DNA from: CAVYVZ01 sp963772065
GTDB lineage: Bacteria > Acidobacteriota > Vicinamibacteria > Vicinamibacterales > UBA2999
DNA: 64,000 bases
Direction: 5' to 3'
Assembly: GCA_963772065.1 (NCBI GenBank)
Contig: CAVYVZ010000001.1
Location: 1-64,000 of the forward strand
Shown here: piece after piece, positions 35,004 to 45,565 of the stretch
How the letters are laid out: every line of letters begins with the position of its first letter
Position numbering within the stretch: position 1 is the stretch's first letter
Translations under genes and position numbers: made by a program
Notes under the pieces: model-generated
Database searches by the model: none
Told to the model about the DNA's origin: nothing
What the model saw: only the letters and a program-made list of their open reading frames with translations

Positions 35004-35845
35004 TTGAGGCTCGCAAGATAGGCGGTTACGTTGTGTATGTCTTCGTCGGTCCACCGCTTCCACATGTCGACATGCGCCTGCAGCGGATCCGTGATGGCGA
35101 CGCGCGGCACATCGTCCTTGCGGAGCCACGTGCGTATCTCCTGGGTTGCCGAGTCGTACACGGTGACGTCGAAATCAGTCAACCGCACGAGCGGTCCGCT
35201 GAATTGCTGGCCCGAAGGCAGCGTGACCGTGGCTTTGAGAGCATTCGGATTCATGTGGGCCGGCGGCGGCGGACCACCGCTTCCCCGCGAACGTCCTTGC
35301 TGCCGCGGATTCAGCATTCGAACCTGCAGCGTGGTGGCGTCGGGGTACTTTGAACTGACGCCTTTCAAATCACCCGATGCGGAGTGGCACGAGCTGCACT
35401 TGCCGGTTCCGTTGAAGTACGCCTCGCCCGCCCGTGGATCACCGGTGAGGATGTCGAGCACCTTGTAGAAGCCGCGGTTCGCCGCGAGGAAGATCTCGGA
35501 GTGGAGAAATGCCGCGAGGTCGGCGTTTTCCTGGTCGCTCAGCTGGAAGGCCGGCATGCCGCGGTCGGGACGGCCAACCTTGAGGAACGCGCCGAGCTGC
35601 TTCCCTCCTTCGTCCTCCTGCACCAGAGCAGACCGCGTCAGATCCGGACCGCCCGCGCCTCCGCGCGCTGTGATCCCATGGCAGAACCCGCACTGCGCGA
35701 CGTGAAGCTCCTTGCCTCGCGTCACGGCCGCCGGCTCGAAGCCGCCCGGCAGTGTCTCGTCCGGCTGCGCAGGCGGCTTCTGAGCGCCAGCAACCGCCGA
35801 CGCCCACGCCAGCATCAACAGATAGATGACGACGCTTACCCGCAT
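35000..35845 (-). CDS. Dihaem cytochrome c, partner of the PQQ dehydrogenase
   Basis: 281 residues from ATG 35843-35845, with AAGGAGG upstream. Signal peptide IYLLMLAWASAVAGA. Two haem-c sites, CGFCH at about residue 52 and CSSCH at about 152, in separate cytochrome domains. A C-terminal beta region (about 205-260) has the pattern VRLTDFDVTVYD, and the protein ends DIHNVTAYLASLK. The stop overlaps the dehydrogenase start (ATGA), so electron donor and acceptor are co-translated. Confidence 0.9.
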   Translation of the reverse strand: MRVSVVIYLLMLAWASAVAGAQKPPAQPDETLPGGFEPAAVTRGKELHVAQCGFCHGITARGGAGGPDLTRSALVQEDEGGKQLGAFLKVGRPDRGMPAFQLSDQENADLAAFLHSEIFLAANRGFYKVLDILTGDPRAGEAYFNGTGKCSSCHSASGDLKGVSSKYPDATTLQVRMLNPRQQGRSRGSGGPPPPAHMNPNALKATVTLPSGQQFSGPLVRLTDFDVTVYDSATQEIRTWLRKDDVPRVAITDPLQAHVDMWKRWTDEDIHNVTAYLASLK

Positions 35846-35883
35846 CCGACCTCCTTGTCGAAAGGGTACACGCTGTACACACA

Positions 35884-35916
35884 AAAACGGCAGCCGTTCT
35901 GGACGGCTGCCGTTTT
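35884..35916 (-). terminator. Strong hairpin terminator
   Basis: A 14-bp perfect stem (AAAACGGCAGCCGT with ACGGCTGCCGTTTT) around TCTGG. On the minus strand it is followed by TTTTTGTGTGT. It lies 30 nt past the stop of the gene at 35946-36497 and before the cytochrome start, so it ends the former's transcript. Its A/T-flanked symmetry would also work on the plus strand. Confidence 0.88.
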
Positions 35917-35945
35917 CTGCCTCGCACCGTGGCCAAAAAGCCGAG

Positions 35946-36497
35946 TTACGAGGTCTTCTTCAGCTCGTTCAACAGGGCCTGGAGCGCCTTGATGTACTCC
36001 GCCTCGGCCTGGTGATAGCCCTTCATGTATTCGTCTTCCGTCACCTTCAGCTTTTTCCAGTCGCCGTCGAAATTCCAGTTGCGGCCCGCCATCTCGATCG
36101 TGTCGTACGGATGGTTGTCTTCGCGCTTGGGCCGCAGGCCGTCGCACCCGAGGTCCGACACGAACACTTTCGTGTTCGGCACCGACGCGCTGTTCAAGTC
36201 GATGTAGACGTCGCGGTAATTCTTGCTGGCGAGCTTGGTGTTGAGCAGCTCCGGCACCTGATAGCGCGCCGTCACCACGAGCAGCTGGCTACCGGGAAAG
36301 TAGAGCGCCCCCACGTACTGGTCCGGTGCCCCCGGATGCCGCGCGGCGACGCTGTCAACCTTCATCTGGTCGAGCAGCTTTGCGAGTTCAACGGCCAGCG
36401 CTCCGGACTTCGGTTCCTGAGCAACGGCAGGCACGGCGCCGCACAGCACTGCCGCCGCTACGACAACACGACCGAGCCGAGAGAGTGGGTCGATCAT
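35946..36497 (-). CDS. Exported hypothetical protein
   Basis: 183 residues from ATG 36495-36497; an in-frame ATG at 36542 is less likely because the signal peptide (RVVVAAAVLCGAVPAVAQ) starts after the nearer one. Mature part: GALYFPGSQLLVVTARY, VYIDLNSASVPNTKVFV, and a helical acidic end (YMKGYHQAEAEYIKALQAL). No family recognised. Separate transcription unit ending in a strong terminator. Confidence 0.65.
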   Translation of the reverse strand: MIDPLSRLGRVVVAAAVLCGAVPAVAQEPKSGALAVELAKLLDQMKVDSVAARHPGAPDQYVGALYFPGSQLLVVTARYQVPELLNTKLASKNYRDVYIDLNSASVPNTKVFVSDLGCDGLRPKREDNHPYDTIEMAGRNWNFDGDWKKLKVTEDEYMKGYHQAEAEYIKALQALLNELKKTS

Positions 36498-36558
36498 AGG
36501 GACCCCCGGAGGATAGGTCTGTTTCTGGGTGACTTGTATCACCGGATAGCCGTGCCGT

Positions 36559-36625
36559 CAATGACCCAATGACAAATGAAAGCCGCAATCACCGAATCAC
36601 AGATCACCGAATCACCCAATAAAGA
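36559..36625. repeat. Tandem ATCACCGAATCAC-type repeat
   Basis: Short imperfect tandem words on the plus strand: CAATGACCCAATGACAAATGA, then AATCACCGAATCACAGATCACCGAATCACCCAAT with breaks. In the minus direction it reads as GGTGATT/TCGGTGAT phrases. It fills the gap between the lipid-transport operon and the exported protein gene. Confidence 0.75.
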
Positions 36626-37031
36626 GGGCATCCTCCTCTTCGACCGATGACGGGCGTTTGCGACGCGTCGCCGGCGGATCGCGAAAGACGCCGAGCGCGG
36701 CGCGCAGCCCGGCGAGCAGCGCCGCGCCTTCGCGCGCAGGGGTGAGCACCCGGTCCTGGAGCGTGTTGAGCGCCACGTCGACGCGCTGCGAGAGATCCTC
36801 GAACATCCGATCCGCGCGCTCCACCTGCGTCGCGGCGAGCGACGCGGCTCGCGCCGCATCGGCGGTCATCGCGCTCAGATTCTCAAACACAGGCCGGATG
36901 TCCTGTTCGATCTGGCTCGCCAGTCGATCGACGCGCTTCGCCACGCGCGCCGCGACGATGATGGCCCCCACCTGGATCGCGGCCATCACGGCAACCGCGA
37001 GGGCGATGATCCCCAGGAACACGTCGTTCAC
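36612..37031 (-). CDS. DUF948-like membrane protein
   Basis: 139 residues. One N-terminal membrane helix (IIALAVAVMAAIQVGAIIVA) followed by a long coiled-coil helix (VDRLASQIEQDIRPVFENL onwards). Layout and pairing with a YtxH-like gene match the DUF948/YtxH envelope-associated pairs of many bacteria. ATG overlaps the YtxH-like stop by 4 nt. Last gene of the Mla-type operon. Confidence 0.72.
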   Translation of the reverse strand: MNDVFLGIIALAVAVMAAIQVGAIIVAARVAKRVDRLASQIEQDIRPVFENLSAMTADAARAASLAATQVERADRMFEDLSQRVDVALNTLQDRVLTPAREGAALLAGLRAALGVFRDPPATRRKRPSSVEEEDALFIG

Positions 37032-37318
37032 GCGTCCTGACCTCCCGCGGCCGGGCCGCGCGCCGATTGATAGGCATCGCGTCCGCGTTCGATCGCGGAG
37101 GCGATCGTGTCGCGCTGCCGATTCAGCGCCTCGCGTCCCTGGCGCGCGGCCTGCGCCGCCCGCTCCCGACCCTCGCGTGCGCGTTCGCCCAGATACTCGC
37201 GCGTCTCTTCTCCGGAGGCGGGCGCGAAGAGGAGCGCGACCGCCGCGCCGGCAACCGCGCCCGCTATGAACGCCAGAAGAACGCTACCCGCTCCGACACC
37301 GCTGTCATGGTGTGCCAT
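37028..37318 (-). CDS. YtxH-like protein
   Basis: 96 residues. The family core is visible: a glycine-rich membrane helix (AGSVLLAFIAGAVAGAAVAL) ending LLFAPASGEETRE, then a charged coiled coil. Small membrane proteins of this type are often stress or envelope related. It lies between mlaD and the DUF948-like gene. Confidence 0.85.
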   Translation of the reverse strand: MAHHDSGVGAGSVLLAFIAGAVAGAAVALLFAPASGEETREYLGERAREGRERAAQAARQGREALNRQRDTIASAIERGRDAYQSARGPAAGGQDA

Positions 37319-37327
37319 GGTTCGCTC

Positions 37328-38368
37328 TCAGAAGAGACTGACACGTACGTTCAGATACTTTTTGGGATCGGCCTGGATCGCCTTGATCAACCCGCGAAGC
37401 TCGCCGACCGCCCCGTTCATGTTCTCATACAACTGCTTGTCCTTGAGCAGGCGGCCCGCGGTCCCATCTCCGCTTTGCAGCGTCGCCATGACCGCGTCCA
37501 GCCGCTCGGCCATCGACGCCAGGCGTTTGTACAAGGCCTCGTCGGTCATCAGCTTGCCCGCCGTGCCTTCGCCCCGGCTCAAGCGCCCGGTCACCGTATC
37601 CAGGTTCGCCGTCGTCGACGACAGCGATTTCGCGAGCGCGTCGTCGTTCAGGAGGCGGCCGAGGCTTCCCTCGCCTGCTCTGAGGCGCGCGGTGACTGCC
37701 TCGAGGTTCCGCAGCGAGGCCTCGAGTGCTTTCGCGGCCGCCGGATCGCGCGACAGGCGGCCGATGGTGCCGCGGCCTTCGCTCAGATTGCGCGCGACGT
37801 CTCCCGCCGCGTCGACGAAACCATTGATCTCGCGATACAACGCCTCGTCGGTGAAGAGCTTGCCCATGGTGCCGCGGCCCGCGCGCACGTCGGCCAGGAG
37901 CCGTGTCGCCTCCTCGAGCCCGCGGCCGGCCTGCGTGGCAACCTCGGCGATCGAGCCGGTCGCGCGGCCGCTCGGCACGTAGCCCCATTCGGGGATCGGT
38001 GTGCCGCTGCTGGACGCCGTGATGTCGACCGCGGCCTCGCCGAGGAGGGAGACGGATCCGAGCGATGCGCGGGATGACGTGGTCACGCGCGACTGCATGT
38101 CTTTCGACATCTCGAACGTGACCTCGACCCGGTCGCCCACGAAATCGAGTGCCTTCACGGATCCGACCTCGGCGCCGGCCACGCGCACGGGCGCTCCTTC
38201 CTTCAATCCGGCGATGTTGTCGAATATCGTCTTGAGCGAGTAGCGCTGCCAGAACATGCCGCCTTCGCCGCTCACGAGGAAGATCATCATGATCGCGAGG
38301 GCCAGCGCGAGGATCGCCATGATGCCGATCTTCAGCTGGGCCCAGGCTAACGAACGCGTCCGTGGCAT
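37328..38368 (-). CDS. mlaD: MlaD-like MCE-domain lipid-binding protein with C-terminal repeats
   Basis: 346 residues. One membrane anchor (about 12-35), then the MCE domain (about 38-120: TIFDNIAGLKEGAPVRVAGAEVG with a break, LGSVSLLGEAAVDI). Residues 150-335 contain five copies of a G-x-G-T/S-x-G-R/K-L motif about 35 residues apart (GRGTMGKLF, GRGTIGRLS, GEGSLGRLL, GEGTAGKLM, GDGTAGRLL) within long helices. MCE proteins form hexameric rings that carry phospholipid between membranes. It lies directly after the MlaF- and MlaE-like genes. Confidence 0.9.
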   Translation of the reverse strand: MPRTRSLAWAQLKIGIMAILALALAIMMIFLVSGEGGMFWQRYSLKTIFDNIAGLKEGAPVRVAGAEVGSVKALDFVGDRVEVTFEMSKDMQSRVTTSSRASLGSVSLLGEAAVDITASSSGTPIPEWGYVPSGRATGSIAEVATQAGRGLEEATRLLADVRAGRGTMGKLFTDEALYREINGFVDAAGDVARNLSEGRGTIGRLSRDPAAAKALEASLRNLEAVTARLRAGEGSLGRLLNDDALAKSLSSTTANLDTVTGRLSRGEGTAGKLMTDEALYKRLASMAERLDAVMATLQSGDGTAGRLLKDKQLYENMNGAVGELRGLIKAIQADPKKYLNVRVSLF

Positions 38369-38376
38369 AGCGGTCC

Positions 38377-39228
38377 TTATGACAGAAACGTGTGGAGGTA
38401 TGGGTCCCTGGCTGCCGCCGCGCGCAGTTCGGCTGCGTGGCCTTCAAACAAGATGAGTCCGTCCTTCAACATGATGAACTCGGCCTCCTCCGCCTTGTTC
38501 TCGTCTGCCTGGACGATCTCGATGCCGCCGTTCCGCCTGATCGCCTCGTGCGTGGCGATGCGGAACGCATCCCGGAGCTGATGCGTGACGACGATCGAGC
38601 TGACGTTCTCGAGATCCCTGAGCTTGATGATCTCGTCGTCGATGGTGTTCGCCGTGATCGGATCGAGGCCCGTCGTCGCCTCGTCGTACAGCAGGATCCT
38701 CGGCTTGAACGCCATCGCGCGTGCAATTGCCACCCGGCGGCGCTGGCCGCCCGAGAGCTCCGAGGGCATCTTGTCGATGTGCTCCCCGAGACCCACGAAG
38801 CCCAACACCTCTTCGACCCGCCGCCGCACGTCGGGGAGCGGCATGTCACTCTCTTCGTACAGCTTGTAGCCGACGTTCTCGGCCACGGTCAGCGAGTCGA
38901 ACAGTGCGCCTTCCTGGAACACCATCCCGAGATCGGCGCGCACTTTCATCAGCTCGAGCTCGGTCATCGTGTCTACGCGCTCGCCGTTGACCCAGATCAC
39001 GCCGGCATCCGGCTTGAGCAAGCCGAGAATCAGTTTGAGGATCGTCGACTTTCCCGCCCCGCTCGCCCCGAGGAAGATCTTGGTGTGCCCCGTGATCAGC
39101 GTGAAGCTGACGTTGCGCAGGATGACCTTGTCGTCGAACGCGAGCGACACCCCGTCGAACACCACGATGGGCGATCCTGGTCCGAGAGCTTCCTCGAGCT
39201 CGGGCGAGCGCTTCGTCTGCAGCACCAT
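38377..39228 (-). CDS. mlaF: MlaF-like ABC transporter ATP-binding protein
   Basis: 283 residues from ATG 39226-39228. Complete ATPase: Walker A GASGAGKST, Q-loop MVFQEGALFDS, signature LSGGQRRRVAIARA and Walker B ILLYDEATTGLDP. The short C-terminal extension (EGHAAELRAAAARDPYL) is typical of Mla ATPases. It sits 2 nt after the permease stop. Confidence 0.94.
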   Translation of the reverse strand: MVLQTKRSPELEEALGPGSPIVVFDGVSLAFDDKVILRNVSFTLITGHTKIFLGASGAGKSTILKLILGLLKPDAGVIWVNGERVDTMTELELMKVRADLGMVFQEGALFDSLTVAENVGYKLYEESDMPLPDVRRRVEEVLGFVGLGEHIDKMPSELSGGQRRRVAIARAMAFKPRILLYDEATTGLDPITANTIDDEIIKLRDLENVSSIVVTHQLRDAFRIATHEAIRRNGGIEIVQADENKAEEAEFIMLKDGLILFEGHAAELRAAAARDPYLHTFLS

Positions 39229-39230
39229 CC

Positions 39231-39998
39231 TTAGTACATCAGCGTAATCAGCACGCGCGTGACGAAGAAATCGACGGCAATGACCGCCACCGACGCCGCC
39301 ACGACGGCGTTCGTCGTCGAGCGGCCGACGCCTTGCGTGCCTCCGGTCGTCCGCAGACCGACGTGACACCCGATGGTGACGATCGCGAACCCGAGGAAGA
39401 ACGGCTTGATGAGACCCATCCAGACATCCTCGAGGTAGAGCGCTTCGATGATCGAGGTCCAGTACACGCTGGACGCGACGCGAAGTTGAAACACGGCGAT
39501 CAGCCAGCCGCCCAGAATGCCCACACCATCGGAGATCACCGTGAGCACCGGAGCCATGAAAAAGCCGGCGAGCAGCCTCGGCACAACCAGCTTGCGGACC
39601 GGATCGGTTCCCAGCGCGCGCAGCGCGTTGATCTGATCCGTCACCATCATCGAGCCGAGCTCGGCGGCGATGCCGGAGCCGACGCGGCCGGCCAGCATCA
39701 AGCCGGTCAGCACCGGGCCGAGCTCTTTGATCATCGATGCGCTGACGAGGCGTCCCACGAACGGCCTGGCGCCGAACTGGTCGAGCGTCATCCCGCTCTG
39801 GAGCGCGAGCACGGCGCCGGTGAAGAAGCCGGTCAGCACGACGACGGTCAGCGAGCCGAAGCCGATAGCCTCGAACTGTTCGATGACGTCGTGCCGGTAG
39901 AACGGCCGTGTGACGACGCCGCGGATGGCCGCGGTCGAGAGGCGTACGTACTCTTGAACCTCGAGGACCGCGCCTTTGAGCCAATTCTCGAGCAGCAT
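39231..39998 (-). CDS. mlaE: MlaE-like ABC transporter permease
   Basis: 255 residues from ATG 39996-39998 (GTG 40002-40004 possible). The MlaE/DUF140 family pattern is clear: GFFTGAVLALQSG, ELGPVLTGLMLAGRVGSGIAAELG with a break, and the terminal GCHVGLRTTGGTQGVG. Five to six membrane helices. Forms the inner-membrane lipid transporter with MlaF and MlaD. Confidence 0.94.
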   Translation of the reverse strand: MLLENWLKGAVLEVQEYVRLSTAAIRGVVTRPFYRHDVIEQFEAIGFGSLTVVVLTGFFTGAVLALQSGMTLDQFGARPFVGRLVSASMIKELGPVLTGLMLAGRVGSGIAAELGSMMVTDQINALRALGTDPVRKLVVPRLLAGFFMAPVLTVISDGVGILGGWLIAVFQLRVASSVYWTSIIEALYLEDVWMGLIKPFFLGFAIVTIGCHVGLRTTGGTQGVGRSTTNAVVAASVAVIAVDFFVTRVLITLMY

Positions 39999-40008
39999 CA
40001 GCACGCGG

Positions 40009-42031
<2,023 letters not shown>

Positions 42032-42125
42032 GATCACAAGGCGCGGCCGCACGAGTGGCGACCAACACGCAATCGTACCACAGGCCTATTTCACGATCCG
42101 GTGCTTGGTGAATCGCCGATTTGGA

Positions 42126-43082
42126 CTACTGATTCTGCGATTCCTTGTAGGGTGCGAAGTAGCCCTTCCGGGCCTGAATGCGGGCGTCGGGGCGCTTGAT
42201 CTTGATATCCACTTTGCGCCACTGCCCATCCGCCTTCTGGTTCGATGAGATGTAGCCGAGGCTGTACTGCGCGCGGATCTGCCCCAGGATCTTCTCGTAG
42301 GCGGCGTCGATCTCTTTCATCGAGTACGGGAAGAACGCCTGACCGCCCGTCGCCTCCGTGATCTGCTGGAGCCGCATCCGCTGCTCGTTCTTGACGCTGC
42401 TCGACTGGTGTTCGAGCAGTCCGATCGCATAGACCGTGACATCCGACGCACGGACGAAGGTCATCACCTCGTTGAACGTGACGTTGCTGCGCGTGTCGCC
42501 GCCGTCCGTGTACAGCACCAGGATCTTCCGGCCCTTGTCGTCGTGCGCGCCGTCCAGGTAGACGCCGAGCGCGTCGTACAGCGCCGTCCAGCCATCGGGC
42601 TTGCGCCGGCGGATGCGCTCGACGAGGCGTGGAAAGTCCTTCTGGCCGTACTTCGCCACGCGAACTTCCGTGTCGAAGTCCACGAGCGTCATGTCGTCGG
42701 CTTCAGGGAGCGTGTTCAGGAACTTGATCGCCGCCGATCGCGAGAGCTTCAGGTCCTCGCTCATGCTGCCGCTCGTGTCGAACAGCAGGCCGATGTGCAG
42801 CTGCTGGCGAAGGGCGCCCTCCTCCCGGTCGCCGGCGCCAAGAAGGCCCACGGTGGCGTCGCCGCGGGCAAAAAGCCGGAGCGTCTGCTTCTGCCCGTCC
42901 TCGATCAGCTCGAAATCGGCGGCGTTGAGGTCGGTCAGGAAGTTGCCGCGCCGGTCCGTGACGGTGACTCCGAAGTTGACGAGATCGACCGCCGTGCGAA
43001 AGGTCGGCTGCTGACCCCCGACGAGAACCGACGATGTCGACGCCAAAACCATGAGTCCGAGTGCGAAGATGGCGCGCCCCAT
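42126..43082 (-). CDS. Exported VWFA-domain protein of the acidobacterial type
   Basis: 318 residues. Signal peptide ALGLMVLASTSSVLVGG. An N-terminal beta domain (VDLVNFGVTVTDRRGNFL, FELIEDGQKQTLRLF) is followed by a von Willebrand A domain with an intact metal-site motif DTSGSMS and later TDGGD; it ends SLGYISSNQ...RKGYFAPY. This arrangement is abundant in, and characteristic of, Acidobacteria. Likely adhesion or surface interaction. It lies between the large outer-membrane gene (18 nt) and uvrB. Confidence 0.88.
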   Translation of the reverse strand: MGRAIFALGLMVLASTSSVLVGGQQPTFRTAVDLVNFGVTVTDRRGNFLTDLNAADFELIEDGQKQTLRLFARGDATVGLLGAGDREEGALRQQLHIGLLFDTSGSMSEDLKLSRSAAIKFLNTLPEADDMTLVDFDTEVRVAKYGQKDFPRLVERIRRRKPDGWTALYDALGVYLDGAHDDKGRKILVLYTDGGDTRSNVTFNEVMTFVRASDVTVYAIGLLEHQSSSVKNEQRMRLQQITEATGGQAFFPYSMKEIDAAYEKILGQIRAQYSLGYISSNQKADGQWRKVDIKIKRPDARIQARKGYFAPYKESQNQ

Positions 43083-43100
43083 GGCGGGTATCCTACACCC

Positions 43101-45530
43101 TCAAAAAGTTCTGTACGCGGTCACCCGCACGGCCTGCGTTCCGAGCGTGCCGTCGGATTGCCGCGCGCGGAATCCGTAACCCCATTCCACGGACCACAGC
43201 GTGCGGAATGGTCCACCGACCTCAACCGCAGCTCCCACGCCCGGGTATCCGCGCAATCGTTCGCCAAACCCGGGATCGCGCACGGCTGCGACGTCGGCAA
43301 ACGCGTCGACCCGAAATCCCCGGCCCGCCCAGCTCGTGGCGCTCCGCAGCACGCCCCCGTGGTCGTAGCGGATGCTCTGCGTGGGATACCCCCGCAGTCG
43401 ATTGTCGAAGGCTCCAAAGCTGTAGCGGCTGAAGCGGTCGAGGTCACGCCCATCCATCCACGAGGCCTCGATTCGCGACGTGACGATGCGACTGAGCGCG
43501 ACCGTCCGCGTGGCTGCAACGCCAAAGCGCTGGAACGCGCGGTTCGCGACTTCCCCGTTGCCCCACGTGTCCCACTGCTGCCGGCGCGCGGGATTCCACC
43601 AGACGCGCAGGCTCCACGGCCCCGACTCGCCTTCCACCGCGCCGACGAAACCGTGGACGAGCGCATCATGAGGCACGACGAACGTCGGAGCCGTGGTGTC
43701 CGCTCGATCGAAGGCGGTGAAGTCGAGCTCGTACTCGACACGAACGCGCAGCCTGCCCGCGAACGGGCGGACAAGTCCCGCCGACACGTGCGCGGGGCGC
43801 TGCGTGATGTTCTCGCGGTACTGTTCGACGCCCTCGCGGAACGATCGATCGTTGTAGCGCGCCGCGATGGCGAAGGCACGGCCGTGGGCCTGCCAGCGCG
43901 AACGAGCGATCGAGGGAACGCTCCACGAGAGCTGGCCGTAGGTCCCCCCGAAAAAAGCATTCAGTTGCGCACCTGTGTCGAGGAGATTGAGGTCGACGTA
44001 GCTCAGGCCGGCAAACGGCAGCGGAACGGTGATGTTGGGATCGACCAGCAGGCCGAACACGGCGGTGCGAATCCGCTCGCCGGCGCGCGGCGCGACGGAA
44101 CGGGTTCCACCGTCCGGGACGGCGGGATCGCGCAGAAGGTAGCGAAACCCTTGCGGCGTTTCGCGCAGCATCAGGTGCGGCGACGCATACGCGGCCCGAA
44201 GACGGACGTCGAAGTCGTCGGGATTGATGTCGTACTCAGGCGTATCGATCGTTCGGTGAATGGGCGTGCGATGTCCCGCTCCTTCGTACATCTGATAGAC
44301 GCGGACGTGCGCGGGAAGCCAAACCGTCTCTCGACCGACCTCGAAGGGCTCGAAGACATCGTGCTGTTCGGACGACACGATGGCGCCGTGCAGGTCTGTT
44401 TGCACCGTCTCGAGCCGTCGCAGCGCGAACCTTGTCGCATCGATCCACGCCCGGCCGCGCGCCCGGCCGCCCTCGCCGCGGCCGTGAAAGCGGATCACGT
44501 ACGCCTCATCCCCCTGGATCCGCTCCCGTCCGGCGAGTGAGTACGCGTATTCGTCCGTCAGCGCGATCACGAGCGGCGGCGTCGCCACACGCTCAGGCTC
44601 GATCAGCGGCAGCTGCGGCGGCGCGGTCGCATTCCCCCCGGCCACCGCCGCGCCGTTCACGCGGATGTCCCGCTGCTCCATCTCGATGAGACCCGGCTGT
44701 CTGTAGATGACCGTTTCGGCCGAGACCGTGACGGGCGCGACGAATCCAGGCACCTCGAAGAGCAACGTCGTCGTGCCGCGTGCGATCGTCCGCCGTACGA
44801 GCTGATCCTGCCGGCGTCGCTGTGCCTGGTGTCGCGCCACGATCTGATCGGCTGTCAACGCGGCCGCGGCGACGACTTCAGTGCCGATCGCCCGCTGCGA
44901 TGCAAACTGGACCACCGCCTTCCAGTCGACATCGCGAAGGGTCACGAGCACGGGATCGGCGCCTCCCTGCCGGGAGGCGTCCACGAGGACGCTGGCGCTG
45001 GGCCGCGGCAGCACGGGTCCTGGCTCGACGCGACCATCCACGTACGCCCGCGCGCGCGCGGGAATGTCGCCGCCGGCCACGAGCACGCGCACCCCGCGCC
45101 GCGCTCCCCGTGCGGTCGTGGCGAGCGTCCGCAGTCCGAACACGGACGAGTCATCGTCTAAGAGATCGAGAACGACGATCACGGCGGCGTGCGGGAGCAG
45201 ATCGGTTGGCAGCTCGGCCGCCGCGGTGGTCACGATTCCTGCCGTCGCGCCGGCAGCCGCAAGGCGGGCAAGGCCCTCGGCGGCTGAAAAGTGTGTCGCG
45301 TCAACGACCACGGTGAGGCCTTGCAGCGAGTCCTCCTCGAGGGTGAGCGAGGCTGCGGCGTCGGCGGGAACGTGCAGTATCAGACAGGACACGCAGGCGG
45401 TGCCGGGATCTCCGGGCGGGACCTGGGCGAACGCCGCGGGAATCATCGTAACAGTGATGAAACACGCGAGGCGCGTCCGGAAGCGTATAATCGCGGGTTG
45501 GCGCGTATCAGGCGTATGGTTACCGAACAT
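43101..45530 (-). CDS. Large exported outer-membrane protein with C-terminal beta-barrel
   Basis: About 809 residues from ATG 45528-45530. A late signal peptide (LACFITVTMIPAAFAQ) is preceded by about 18 polar residues. Residues 60-230 hold a Rossmann-like alternating region (GLTVVVDATHFSAAEGLARL, HAAVIVVLDLLDDD). Residues 270-480 are beta-rich and resemble lipoprotein-carrier-like folds (YVIRFHGRGEGG). From about 500 on, amphipathic strands alternate and the chain ends VRVTAYRTF with a terminal Phe, the signature of a Bam-inserted barrel. No family recognised. Upstream of, and probably co-transcribed with, the VWFA gene. Confidence 0.6.
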   Translation of the reverse strand: MFGNHTPDTRQPAIIRFRTRLACFITVTMIPAAFAQVPPGDPGTACVSCLILHVPADAAASLTLEEDSLQGLTVVVDATHFSAAEGLARLAAAGATAGIVTTAAAELPTDLLPHAAVIVVLDLLDDDSSVFGLRTLATTARGARRGVRVLVAGGDIPARARAYVDGRVEPGPVLPRPSASVLVDASRQGGADPVLVTLRDVDWKAVVQFASQRAIGTEVVAAAALTADQIVARHQAQRRRQDQLVRRTIARGTTTLLFEVPGFVAPVTVSAETVIYRQPGLIEMEQRDIRVNGAAVAGGNATAPPQLPLIEPERVATPPLVIALTDEYAYSLAGRERIQGDEAYVIRFHGRGEGGRARGRAWIDATRFALRRLETVQTDLHGAIVSSEQHDVFEPFEVGRETVWLPAHVRVYQMYEGAGHRTPIHRTIDTPEYDINPDDFDVRLRAAYASPHLMLRETPQGFRYLLRDPAVPDGGTRSVAPRAGERIRTAVFGLLVDPNITVPLPFAGLSYVDLNLLDTGAQLNAFFGGTYGQLSWSVPSIARSRWQAHGRAFAIAARYNDRSFREGVEQYRENITQRPAHVSAGLVRPFAGRLRVRVEYELDFTAFDRADTTAPTFVVPHDALVHGFVGAVEGESGPWSLRVWWNPARRQQWDTWGNGEVANRAFQRFGVAATRTVALSRIVTSRIEASWMDGRDLDRFSRYSFGAFDNRLRGYPTQSIRYDHGGVLRSATSWAGRGFRVDAFADVAAVRDPGFGERLRGYPGVGAAVEVGGPFRTLWSVEWGYGFRARQSDGTLGTQAVRVTAYRTF
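45486..45491 (+). promoter_or_regulatory. Possible -10 box for the DHH gene
   Basis: A perfect TATAAT on the plus strand, 75 nt before the likely start of the DHH gene. No good -35 is found 16-18 nt upstream, so the call is weak. Confidence 0.35.
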
Positions 45531-45565
45531 TGGGCGCCCCAGCCGAGCCGACACTGGCCCAGCAA

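Noticed and set aside
36559..36625. CRISPR-like array
   Set aside because: Words are short, irregular and without unique spacers of constant length; no cas gene is present.
42408..44540. 710-codon plus-strand open frame
   Set aside because: It lies opposite the VWFA gene and the outer-membrane protein gene, both with signal peptides and clear domains; its product has no motif.
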